Of a stretch of DNA of 64,000 nucleotides, positions 23,347-31,778 are shown piece after piece. Below the pieces are notes generated by a model. That model worked only from the letters and a program-made list of their open reading frames with translations, did not search any database and was not told the origin of the DNA. This DNA is from Chloroflexus sp. (GTDB taxonomy: Bacteria; Chloroflexota; Anaerolineae; Anaerolineales; Villigracilaceae), in NCBI GenBank assembly GCA_020723995.1, contig DYHT01000008.1, forward strand, positions 1 through 64,000, given 5' to 3'. Numbering within the stretch: position 1 is the first letter of the stretch; each line of letters opens with the position of its first letter. The position numbers and the translations under genes are program-made.

Positions 23347-24117
23347 ATGTCTGTTTTTGTCGACTACGCTCAATTCTACGATGTTCTTTATCAGGAAAAA
23401 AATTACGAGGCCGAGTGTGATTCCCTTGAGCAAATTTTTAGCCGATATGCTAAAGGGACGATTATGAGCATCCTCGACCTAGGTTGCGGCACTGGTGGTC
23501 ATGTCATTCCTCTAACCCGGCGAGGTTATCGGGTTACAGGTGTAGATCTCTCGGAGGAAATGTTATCAAAGGCCCAAATCAAATCAAATGCGGCCTGCCA
23601 ATCTCTCGATAAACCAACTTTCCAACGGGGGGACATTCGAAACCTCGCCTTAAATAAGACTTTCGATGCTGTGGTCTCCATGTTCGCTGTCATCGGTTAC
23701 TTAACTACCAATGATGACCTGCAAGCGGCTTTACGAGTAGCACGGAAACACTTGCAGTCGGGAGGTCTTTTTATCTTCGATGTCTGGCACGGACCAGCAG
23801 TTCTGACTGAGCGGCCGATGGACCGATATAAAATTATCGAAGCCGATGGTGAGCGAATCGTCCGTTTCGTCCACCCAGAGTTGGATATTTTACACCATAC
23901 TGTAGATGTGCAATATCGGATTCTTCGTCTAAAAGATGATCTAGTCCTTGACGAAGTAAGCGAGGTCCACACCATGCGGTTTTTCTTTCCTCAAGAAATT
24001 GTATTTCATCTGGAGTGTGCTGGATTCCGAGCATTACATCTCTCCCCCTTTTTACACCTGGAAGAGAGCCTAAACGAACGAGACTGGAATCTGGCGGTAG
24101 TTGCGGAAGCTTGTTAG
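23347..24117 (+). CDS. SAM-dependent methyltransferase
   Basis: Class I methyltransferase of 256 residues. LDLGCGTGGHVIPL is motif I (about residues 43-56), VTGVDLSEEML the acidic ribose-binding strand, GDIRNL the adenine loop and FIFDVWHG the post-motif. It follows the aminotransferase after 8 bases with AGGAGAA before the ATG, so it likely N- or O-methylates the amino sugar made by that enzyme. The gene ends before a 270-bp gap. Substrate is inferred. Confidence 0.82.
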   Translation: MSVFVDYAQFYDVLYQEKNYEAECDSLEQIFSRYAKGTIMSILDLGCGTGGHVIPLTRRGYRVTGVDLSEEMLSKAQIKSNAACQSLDKPTFQRGDIRNLALNKTFDAVVSMFAVIGYLTTNDDLQAALRVARKHLQSGGLFIFDVWHGPAVLTERPMDRYKIIEADGERIVRFVHPELDILHHTVDVQYRILRLKDDLVLDEVSEVHTMRFFFPQEIVFHLECAGFRALHLSPFLHLEESLNERDWNLAVVAEAC

Positions 24118-24128
24118 TATCGGTACTT

Positions 24129-24202
24129 CACGAAAAGGCTTCGTAGTGGCGACTTTAGTCGCTTTTTAGCCGAACGACTGAAGTCGTCACTACGGTTTCG
24201 TG
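24129..24202. repeat. Large imperfect hairpin element
   Basis: CACGAAA and TTTCGTG enclose arms CGTAGTGGCGACTTTAGTCG and a copy of their complement with two mismatches. It could act as a terminator for the upstream methyltransferase or be another small mobile repeat; only one copy is in the window. The remainder of 24118-24391 has a short open stretch (TGLRITSVIAIGVTTVYEVQ, about 24220-24290) that may be the tail of a lost membrane protein. Confidence 0.6.
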
Positions 24203-24391
24203 ATCTACTGAGTATCTTAACTGGACTCCGGATTACATCCGTAATTGCAATAGGTGTCACAACTGTTTATGAAGTTCAATCCATGCGCTGATTATGGCAT
24301 TTCGCTATGGTCTTCCGGGCGAAGTTGCTTTTCATATAGCCCACACCCAGTTGGACTTTGAATCTCAACCACCGCGCAAGCAGGAGAATTG

Positions 24392-25918
24392 ATGAAAAAC
24401 TTCCTCATTGAGAAGATTATCTTTCGCGAGCGCCCCTGGATGTGGAAGGCCGCGCTGGCGCTGATGCTTTTGGCGGGCTTCGCCTTGCGCATGTACGACC
24501 TTAGCGACCCGCCGCTCGATTTCCATCCCACGCGCCAGTTGTTCTCGGCCATCAAAGCGCGCGGCATGTACTACCAGTACGTGACCGACGCGCCGGCCTG
24601 GCAGCGTGAAGTCGCCATTACCTTGGGTAACAGCCTGCAAATCATCGAACCTCCGGTGCTGGAGACCATAGTCTCGCAAACCTACCGTTTGACCGGCGAA
24701 CACCTGTGGATTGCCCGTATTTATTCATCCCTATTCTGGATATTGGGCGGACTGGCGCTCTTTATGCTCATCCGTGAACTGGCCTCTTCGACCGGCGCGG
24801 CGGTCATTGGGACGCTCGTTTATCTCTTTGCCCCTTACGGCGTCATCGCCAGCCGCGCCTTCCAGCCCGACCCGCTGATGGTAGCGCTGCTCGTTTTCGC
24901 CATTTGGGCGCTCTTCCGCTGGCAGAATACCTCAAAATGGAAGTGGGCGATCCTGTTTGGCCTTTTCAGCGGGTCGGCAATCTTTGTCAAGAACGTGGCC
25001 GTTTTCATGGTCGTCGGGGCGTTTGTGGGCGTGATCTTCGGCGCATGCGGGCTGAAACGCTCGCTGCGCAACCCGCAGGCCTGGGTCATGGGCGCGCTGC
25101 TTGTCCTCCCGACCGCGATCTACACAATCTACGGTACAATCAGCGGCGATTTGGAAGGGCAATTTGCCTTGCGCTTCTTCCCGAAGATGTGGCTCGACCC
25201 GGCCTTCTATTTCAGTTGGCAGAACCTGATGAGCAGTGCGGTCGGTTTTGGGGTGTGGGTGTTGGGCGTGACGGGCGTTTTCCTGGCGGAGGCGCGCCGC
25301 GAACGGCCCCTGCTCCTGGGATTATGGATTGGCTATATCGCCTTTGGGATGACCTTCTCCTATCATTTCACCACGCATGATTATTACCATCTGCCAGTCA
25401 TCCCGATTGCCGCCCTGTCCATCGCCCCGGTCGTAAAAGTGATTTTCGAGCGTTTCTTCGAGCGCAATGCGGGCCTGTTCCCACGCCTGGCGCTGGTTGC
25501 GCTGGTGTTGTTTGGAACGGCAGTGCAAGCCTGGTACGGGCGCGCCTGGCTGGCCTCCAGAGATTACCGCCACGAGGCGCCTTTCTGGGCTGAAATTGGC
25601 GCTAAACTCGGCCATACAGCCTCGGTCATCGGCCTGACGCAGGACTACGGCTATCGCCTGGCTTACTGGGGCTGGCAAAACTCCAGCGCCTGGTTTACCA
25701 GCGCCGATATTCAGGTGCGTTATATGGCCGGGCAGGATTTGGATATTGCGCAAAAATTCGCCGAAGACACAGCCGGGAGAGGATACTTCCTCGTTACGAT
25801 GTTCGGCGAATTGGACAAACAACCGGTGATCAAAGACCTGCTCTATTCCCACTATCCAATCTATGCCGAGACGGATGAGTATGTCATCTTTGCTCTCCAG
25901 CATCCCGCTTCACCTTAA
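24392..25918 (+). CDS. GT39/PMT-like membrane glycosyltransferase, copy A
   Basis: A 508-residue polytopic protein with roughly 10 membrane segments and the layout of GT-C enzymes that use lipid-phosphate sugars. The first loop after the first helix has LRMYDLSDPPLDFHPTRQ with the acidic residues that serve as catalytic base in this fold, and the segment THDYYHLPVIP is shared with the paralog at 28843. A soluble tail of about 110 residues follows the last helix. AGGAGAA precedes the ATG. It acts at the outer face of the membrane. Sugar and acceptor are unknown. Confidence 0.78.
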   Translation: MKNFLIEKIIFRERPWMWKAALALMLLAGFALRMYDLSDPPLDFHPTRQLFSAIKARGMYYQYVTDAPAWQREVAITLGNSLQIIEPPVLETIVSQTYRLTGEHLWIARIYSSLFWILGGLALFMLIRELASSTGAAVIGTLVYLFAPYGVIASRAFQPDPLMVALLVFAIWALFRWQNTSKWKWAILFGLFSGSAIFVKNVAVFMVVGAFVGVIFGACGLKRSLRNPQAWVMGALLVLPTAIYTIYGTISGDLEGQFALRFFPKMWLDPAFYFSWQNLMSSAVGFGVWVLGVTGVFLAEARRERPLLLGLWIGYIAFGMTFSYHFTTHDYYHLPVIPIAALSIAPVVKVIFERFFERNAGLFPRLALVALVLFGTAVQAWYGRAWLASRDYRHEAPFWAEIGAKLGHTASVIGLTQDYGYRLAYWGWQNSSAWFTSADIQVRYMAGQDLDIAQKFAEDTAGRGYFLVTMFGELDKQPVIKDLLYSHYPIYAETDEYVIFALQHPASP

Positions 25919-25971
25919 TTTGACAATATACTCTTTCCCCATCGTAGAGAACGAAACGCGGACTTTGCATT

Positions 25972-26730
25972 ATGCTCTATTCATCCTCATCTGCGCACAA
26001 CGCGCCATTTCTTTCAGTCATTCTGCCGGCCTTTAATGAGGGTGACACTATCGAGACTAGCCTTGTCACCCTGTCAGCATTTTTGAACGCTCTTGGACAT
26101 TCCTATGAGATCGTTGTGTCGGATGATGGCAGTGCAGATTAGACTCCCCATCTTCCATGGGAGCATTATCATCGGCTCTATCATGCTCGCTATTTATCCA
26201 ATCCCAATAATACTGGAAAAGGACAAGCATTAAAGCGAGGCATTCTGGCAAGTCGGGGAAAGTATGTATTTTTTACTGATGCGGATTTACCGATTGATTT
26301 GGAAGCCATCAGGATTGGGCTCGAAATTTTAGAACATGGAAAAGCTGATATCGTTATCGGAGATCGTCGTCTAAAAAATTCGGTCATTGAGGGTACTACT
26401 GTTGCATTGCGACAAGCGGGTAGCCGAGTGTTCAACTTTGTGGTTCAGTTATTGGTATTGCCGGGCTATAAAGATACACAATGCTGTCTGAAGGGTTTCC
26501 AAGGAGACCTCTTAAAGAAAATAGTCCAACGGTCTATTGTTGACTCTTATGCAATTGATGTAGAACTAATCTACTTGGCTCAGCGCAATGGGTATACCAT
26601 TGAAAGAATTCCCGTCAAATGGAAAGATGTGCGTTCTGCTATGCTATCGGGTGTTGGCTTGCGAATTTTATTACGAGAGATTCGTCAATTGATTAAAATT
26701 CGGTATAGTCACCATTCAAATTGTTTGTAA
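25972..26730 (+). pseudogene. GT2 (polyprenyl-phosphate glycosyltransferase-like), amber-interrupted
   Basis: One frame of 252 codons runs from ATG 25972 to 26730 with a single TAG at 26140-26142. Before it stand LSVILPAFNEGDTIETSL and EIVVSDDGSAD, the first Asp motif; after it NTGKGQALKRGILASRGKYV and FFTDADLPI with the DAD metal site. The TAG falls where Lys, Gln or Asn is usual (DGSAD-x-T). No compensating frameshift is needed. The 26299 ATG could give only the C-terminal 143 residues. It is a point-mutation pseudogene unless the TAG is a sequencing error. Composition is AT-rich. Confidence 0.78.
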
Positions 26731-26774
26731 CCAATCGCTTTAATCTACTGGGTCTCTACGAATAAACATCCGAA

Positions 26775-28802
26775 ATGAAAAATCGTTTTCTGATCACAAC
26801 CATCATCTTACTAAATATCCTGACGGTTGGCTTTTTTATCGTCCAGTACCTCAATGCAACCTATCCGGCAGTCGGTCATGATTACGCTTATTTCATGCCA
26901 CGCCTGGTGGATACGCACCTCCACTACAAAGTCAATGGGCTGAGCATCCAATGGTATACACCCAGTTTCGGCGGGGGCTTGCCGGCGTATCCCAATCCGC
27001 AGCATTTGCAATTCTCGCTTGTCCAACTGCTGACCTGGTTTGTCAATCCATGGTGGGCTATTCTGGCCTCCATCGTCATCTACACGGCGATTGGTTTTGT
27101 CGCCGCCTATTATTTCCTGAAGCAACTTTTAGGATTGCAATCGTTGGCAAGCATATTGGGTGCGGTATTTTTTACGGTCAATGGTTTCTATTTTCAACAT
27201 ATCGCGGTCGGGCATTTAGCCTTTGAGACCTTCCCTCTGTTTGCGGTTATCGTGGTCATTATCGCTAATCCCAGGCTTCCGGGCCGGCTGGCTGGCATCT
27301 TTCTTTCGCTGATATACGCCCTGCTGATATATTCCGGCAGTTTCCACGTTGCCTTCATCTCTTTACTCGCGCTGCTCGTCGTTATCCCTTTGATCTATCT
27401 GCTCAAACCCTCTTTGTTATCCGGCCGGCGCTTGCTGGCCATCGCCGTGTGGGGAGGCATGCTGACGGTCTTACTGTGCGGTTCGAAAATCTGGGCTGTT
27501 TCTGCCCTGATGCGTTTTTTCCCCAGGGCAATTCATGACCAATATCCCACTAACTGGCTGACAGGCGTGGGCGGGATAATATTTCAGCTCATCGGAACAA
27601 TGACGATCGCCCCGTTTCTTGAGTTAATTGGAAAAAGCCCGCTCGTTTTTGTCGTCCGGTTGGCAGAATGGACCGGCTCTCCCTATAGTTTTTGGGAATT
27701 GGAGGCGGGTTTGTCGCCGGCGCTGCTCTTACTCTTGGCCGGAGGCGCAATCGCCTTTTTATTCCACAAACCCAGGATTCACTACCGGACACTTTTTGCG
27801 CAGCACCCTTCGACAAGCTCAGGGCATCGCCTACTCGGCAACGCGAATGCCACGAATGAGCGAATATCGCGAATATTTTTCAAAAAAATTAGCGCCATTC
27901 GCCTATTCGCGCAATTCGCGTTAAAAAACCTACTGTCTCGTAAAAACTGTCCGGTAGCAAGACCCAGCATAAAATCGCCCATCACAATAAAAAGGCTGCT
28001 GGCGGTTGTGTGCCTGGTCATCGCCATACTGCTCGTGATCGAATTTATCCTAGCGAGTGGGGTAGTGTACCCTCAAATTCGTGGTTTACCATTTCTCAGA
28101 TCCATGCGGGTCAATTCTCGTTGGACCTCCGCTTTTATTTTCCCTCTGGCGGTCACCGGAGCCGTTATTTTCAATAGCTGGACACAAAACTGGAACTCGA
28201 AGCGAAAAACCCTGATTGTCTTTCTCCTGCTGAATGGGATTGCCCTGGCCGCCATGTGGGCGTACTACCTGATCCCGATGAAATACCAGGTGCGCAATTT
28301 CGGGGTTGATTATTCGATAACCGCTTATGAAAAAATCCAGCGCCAAGGCGAAACCTTTGTCATGGACAGGATCATTCCCGACATCAACGACTGGGAGGTG
28401 TTTCAGGCATCCGCCAGCGGGCTGCGCCCGCTCGAGAGCTTGTTCGGTGACCTTAATGCTTTCCGCATTTACCTGCGCGAAGGCTCGGTCTACAATATTG
28501 AGGACGGCTATTTCAACATGCACAATCCGACCGGTTTTGTCTTTCCAGAAGACAACCAGTCCGCTCCCTTCGAGCGCATCCCGGTGACGGACAGGGATAA
28601 GCTGACCGATTTCATCCATCACCGCCAGCCAAAGTGGAACCTGCCGGTTGCCCAACAACTCCTGAATTGGGCTGCTTTGATCACGCTCATAGCGGAATTG
28701 GGCAGCGTGGGCATTTATTTGGCAAAAACCAAGAATCCACGAAGGTCACGAAGGCTTGCCCTGAGCGAAGCCGAAGGGCACACGAAGGGGATAAATAGAT
28801 AA
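26775..28802 (+). CDS. YfhO-like polytopic membrane protein with in-frame repeat insertion
   Basis: A 675-residue protein with about 11 predicted membrane helices and a periplasmic C-terminal domain of ~150 residues. The first loop (YPAVGHDYAYFMPRLVDTH) with acidic residues, and later GGGLPAYPNPQHLQF, are like YfhO/GT-C membrane transferases that decorate surface polymers. Residues about 342-395 (27800-27960) do not resemble the rest and are encoded by intergenic-type repeats, lying in a cytoplasmic or periplasmic loop between helices. The final ~25 residues are also repeat-encoded (28735-28790). The gene still has an unbroken frame, so a product is likely. Confidence 0.65.
   Translation: MKNRFLITTIILLNILTVGFFIVQYLNATYPAVGHDYAYFMPRLVDTHLHYKVNGLSIQWYTPSFGGGLPAYPNPQHLQFSLVQLLTWFVNPWWAILASIVIYTAIGFVAAYYFLKQLLGLQSLASILGAVFFTVNGFYFQHIAVGHLAFETFPLFAVIVVIIANPRLPGRLAGIFLSLIYALLIYSGSFHVAFISLLALLVVIPLIYLLKPSLLSGRRLLAIAVWGGMLTVLLCGSKIWAVSALMRFFPRAIHDQYPTNWLTGVGGIIFQLIGTMTIAPFLELIGKSPLVFVVRLAEWTGSPYSFWELEAGLSPALLLLLAGGAIAFLFHKPRIHYRTLFAQHPSTSSGHRLLGNANATNERISRIFFKKISAIRLFAQFALKNLLSRKNCPVARPSIKSPITIKRLLAVVCLVIAILLVIEFILASGVVYPQIRGLPFLRSMRVNSRWTSAFIFPLAVTGAVIFNSWTQNWNSKRKTLIVFLLLNGIALAAMWAYYLIPMKYQVRNFGVDYSITAYEKIQRQGETFVMDRIIPDINDWEVFQASASGLRPLESLFGDLNAFRIYLREGSVYNIEDGYFNMHNPTGFVFPEDNQSAPFERIPVTDRDKLTDFIHHRQPKWNLPVAQQLLNWAALITLIAELGSVGIYLAKTKNPRRSRRLALSEAEGHTKGINR
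27800..27960 (+). repeat. Composite repeat inserted in frame into the membrane-protein gene
   Basis: It begins with CCCTTCGACAAGCTCAGGGC, a palindromic element common between genes of such genomes, and continues with degenerate ATTCGCG/GCGAATA units and CGAATGAGCGAATATCGCG-like runs. The encoded stretch STSSGHRLLGNANATNER and the following basic residues replace what should be a short loop. Confidence 0.7.
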
Positions 28803-28830
28803 ACTTCGTGAACTTCGTGTCCTTCGTTGA
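28735..28830 (+). repeat. 9-bp repeats arranged as an inverted pair at the gene end
   Basis: CACGAAGGT and CACGAAGGC units lie left, a GCCCTGAGCGAAGCCGAAGGGC palindrome with a mismatch lies in the middle, and CTTCGTGAA, CTTCGTGTC and CTTCGTTGA units lie right. Left and right units can pair. The element supplies the last codons of the membrane-protein gene and fills the space before the next gene. Confidence 0.65.
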
Positions 28831-28842
28831 AGAGAAATCCTT

Positions 28843-30369
28843 ATGAACCTGAGCAATCAACATCCCTCCTTTTTCCCTTGGCGCTGGGCCATGCCGGCTG
28901 TGATCGGCGTCCTGTTCGTGATGGCGCTCGGCATCCGGCTGTTTGACCTGACCGATCCGCCCAATGATTTTTACATGGTGCGCCAATACCGCTCGGCTCT
29001 GATGGCGCGCGGCATGTACTACCAGTCTTTGACGGATGTGCCGGAATGGAAGCGCGCGGCGGCTGTTGCCCAATGGAAATCTGAATCGCTGATCGAACCA
29101 CCGCTGATGGAGAGCCTGGTGGCGCTCACCTATCGCCTGACCGGAGAACGCCTGTGGATTGGTCGTATCCTTTCATCTGTTTTTTGGCTGCTGGGAGGCC
29201 TGGCCTTGTTTTGGCTGGCCGGCGAGATGAACCTGCGCGAGGCCGGGGTGGTTGCCCTGGCTTATTATCTCTTCCTGCCATTCGGTGTGATCGCCAGCCG
29301 GGCATTCCTGCCCGATCCTTTGATGACCGCCGCGATTGTCTGGGCCTTGTGGGCGCTTAACCGCTGGGAAGTACGCAGGACATGGCGCGCAGCCCTCTGG
29401 GCCGGCGTTTTGACCGGCATTGCGATCCTGATCAAATCGGTGGCCATTTTTCCCTTGCTGGGCGCCGCCGCCGGCCTAGTTCTCAGCCGGGGGGCGCTCA
29501 AACGGATCATCCTCGACAAGCAGGTTTGGGTCGTCGCCGGGCTGACTGCTCTGCCCAATGTACTTTTTTATATTTACGGCGTCTTCATCCTGGGGACGCT
29601 GGGGGATCAATTCGCTTTCCGCTTCTTTCCCAACCTGCTGCGCGACCCGGGCTTCTATGTCAGTTGGGTATTTACAGCCAGCGGGCGGGTCGGTTTTGAA
29701 GTGCTGCTGATCGCGCTGGCAGGTGCACTGGTATCTCAGAGCAAGGCTCACCGTGGCATCTTGATCGGTTTATGGATCAGCTACCTGATCTATGGCCTGG
29801 CTTTTCCCTACCATTTCATCACGCATGATTATTACCACCTGCCGCTCGTCCCGATCGTCGCCATCGGCTTGCTGCCCATCACCAGCCTGGTCATGGGGCA
29901 ACTGGCGGCGCAAAAAGGCTGGTTATTGCGAGCCGGATTTTTGGGCATTCTGTTCTTTGGCATCCTGATCAGCCTGTGGGAGGTGCGCGTCACTCTGGTG
30001 CGGGATGATTACCGGCATGAGATCAAATACTGGCAGGAACTCGGTGATAAAATCGGTCGCGACAAAAATGTCATCGCGCTTTCCGGCGATTATGGCCTGC
30101 GGCTGGCTTATTTCGGCTGGATCAACGGCAGCCAGTGGCTGAACACAGCCGACATATACTTGCGCGCACTGGCCGGGCAGACCCCACCCGATTTTGCGAC
30201 CACGTTCCGCGAACAAACCGCCGGCAAGGACATTTTTTTGGTCACCTCGCCTCCCGAATGGGAAAAACAGGCCGAATTGCGCGCCTACCTCACCACTCAT
30301 TACATGTTGATCGAACAGGGCGATGACGGTTACTGGATCTTCGACCTGCACCAGCCTCTTTCTCCGTGA
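28843..30369 (+). CDS. GT39/PMT-like membrane glycosyltransferase, copy B
   Basis: A 508-residue paralog of the gene at 24392, alignable along the whole length: LGIRLFDLTDPPNDFYMVRQ with the acidic first loop, YRLTGERLWIGRILSS, FGVIASRAFLPDPLM and ITHDYYHLPLVP. About ten membrane helices and a soluble C-terminal region. It should transfer a sugar from a lipid phosphate outside the membrane. The next gene's GTG overlaps its stop (GTGA). Two paralogs with different sugars, or one inactive copy, are both possible. Confidence 0.78.
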   Translation: MNLSNQHPSFFPWRWAMPAVIGVLFVMALGIRLFDLTDPPNDFYMVRQYRSALMARGMYYQSLTDVPEWKRAAAVAQWKSESLIEPPLMESLVALTYRLTGERLWIGRILSSVFWLLGGLALFWLAGEMNLREAGVVALAYYLFLPFGVIASRAFLPDPLMTAAIVWALWALNRWEVRRTWRAALWAGVLTGIAILIKSVAIFPLLGAAAGLVLSRGALKRIILDKQVWVVAGLTALPNVLFYIYGVFILGTLGDQFAFRFFPNLLRDPGFYVSWVFTASGRVGFEVLLIALAGALVSQSKAHRGILIGLWISYLIYGLAFPYHFITHDYYHLPLVPIVAIGLLPITSLVMGQLAAQKGWLLRAGFLGILFFGILISLWEVRVTLVRDDYRHEIKYWQELGDKIGRDKNVIALSGDYGLRLAYFGWINGSQWLNTADIYLRALAGQTPPDFATTFREQTAGKDIFLVTSPPEWEKQAELRAYLTTHYMLIEQGDDGYWIFDLHQPLSP

Positions 30370-31166
30370 ATCCGATGAACCCACCCAAGTTTCCCCTTGT
30401 TTCCATCGTCACCCCCTCGTTCAATCAGGCCCGCTTTTTAGAGGCCACCATCCGCTCGGTGCTGGAGCAGGATTACCCACGTATCGAATACATCCTCGTG
30501 GACGGCGGCTCCACTGACGGCAGCGTGGACATTATCCACCGCTACTCGGAGCGATTGGCCTGGTGGGTTTCGGAACGTGACAAGGGCCAGACCGACGCGA
30601 TCAACAAAGGCTTTGCGCGCGCCAATGGCGAAATCCTGGCCTGGCTCAACTCGGACGACACGTACCAGCCCGGCGCGGTGGCCGAGGCGGTGGCATTTTT
30701 GCGCGGCCGGCCCGAGGTCGGGCTGGTATACGGCGATGCCAATTTCATTGACGAAAACGGCGAACTCATCGGTCGTTTCCCCGCCGCGCAGACCGATTAC
30801 CGTCGCCTGCGGCGCGGCTACGTCCACATCCCCCAGCAGGCCTCCTTCTGGCGCGCCGACTTGTGGAAAAAGGTCGCCCCACTCGATCCCTCGTTCTACT
30901 TCGCCATGGACTATGACCTGTGGGTGCGCATAGCCGCGCTGGCCCCAGTTCGATACACGCCGCGCACGTGGGCCAATTTCCGCCTGCACACGCAGGGTAA
31001 GACCATCGCCGCCGATGACCGCTGCTGGCCGGAGATGCTGCGGGTGCATTACCGGGACGGGGGTTCGTGGTTTGGGATTTTGCCGGTCAAGTACCTGGTT
31101 AGAAAAATTATCTCGCCGTTTTGGCGTCTCCGTTTACAACGGAAAATGAGAAGTGGACAGACATGA
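30366..31166 (+). CDS. Glycosyltransferase family 2, copy B of the pair
   Basis: GT-A transferase of 266 residues, paralog of the gene at 19748: VSIVTPSFNQARFLEATIRS, YILVDGGSTDGSVDIIHRY and LAWLNSDDTYQPGA (metal site) are shared almost word for word. HIPQQASFWRADLW is the acceptor loop. The GTG at 30366 overlaps the previous stop; ATG at 30375 is an alternative. Its end overlaps the Wzz-like gene by 4 bases, so it belongs to the last transcription unit of the island. Confidence 0.83.
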   Translation: MNPMNPPKFPLVSIVTPSFNQARFLEATIRSVLEQDYPRIEYILVDGGSTDGSVDIIHRYSERLAWWVSERDKGQTDAINKGFARANGEILAWLNSDDTYQPGAVAEAVAFLRGRPEVGLVYGDANFIDENGELIGRFPAAQTDYRRLRRGYVHIPQQASFWRADLWKKVAPLDPSFYFAMDYDLWVRIAALAPVRYTPRTWANFRLHTQGKTIAADDRCWPEMLRVHYRDGGSWFGILPVKYLVRKIISPFWRLRLQRKMRSGQT

Positions 31167-31777
31167 AAAAACGGTTACTTAGACGCCCATCCCCACAGCA
31201 CATTGCCGGCTTATTGCAGGCCTGGCGTTTCTGGTTTCTCAGTGCAATATTGGGCGCGTTACTCGGCGGGTTAGCTTACTTTGTTTTTCCGCCCTCTTTC
31301 CGCGCCCAAGCCACGCTGCTCGTGGATCAAAACGTGGAGCAGGTTATCCCGCAAGAGCGCTCCGATTTGTTGATTTATACTTATCTCCAGCGCGAGACAG
31401 ACAAACTGGTTGAATTGGCCTGGTCGGATCAAACGCTTGCAGATGTCTCCAGCCAGACCGGGATCCCGGTTGCCGATCTACGGGATGGACGCTTGCACCT
31501 GAGTCAGCCCAGCGACGGTGGTTGGCACTTTCTCGCCGACGCCCCGGACCCGGCGACTGCTTCTGCGATTGCCTCGGTCTGGGCGCAGGTTTTTGTGGAT
31601 CAGGTCCAATCCAAACCAGCCGGGATCAGCACCTTGTTGGAAATTAATCTCACCCAGGGACAGGATTTGCCGGTGAAACGGGCCGTCTCAATGGGTGTGT
31701 ACGTATTTAGCGGGGCATTGCTGGGGACTGTCCTCCTGGCGTTCGGGATGCTGTTCTTCGACCGTAAGGAAGCCTAG
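31163..31777 (+). CDS. Wzz-like polysaccharide chain-length/co-polymerase protein
   Basis: A 204-residue protein of the polysaccharide co-polymerase type. A basic N-terminus precedes helix 1 (about residues 23-42, FWFLSAILGALLGGLAYFVF), then an extracytoplasmic region with FRAQATLLVDQNVEQ and a second helix near the end (about 175-197). There is no tyrosine-kinase domain. It would set glycan length together with the polymerase/ligase encoded next. ATG 31163 overlaps the preceding stop. It is short for the family (usually 300 or more), so the periplasmic domain is reduced. Confidence 0.7.
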   Translation: MKKRLLRRPSPQHIAGLLQAWRFWFLSAILGALLGGLAYFVFPPSFRAQATLLVDQNVEQVIPQERSDLLIYTYLQRETDKLVELAWSDQTLADVSSQTGIPVADLRDGRLHLSQPSDGGWHFLADAPDPATASAIASVWAQVFVDQVQSKPAGISTLLEINLTQGQDLPVKRAVSMGVYVFSGALLGTVLLAFGMLFFDRKEA

Positions 31778-31778
31778 C

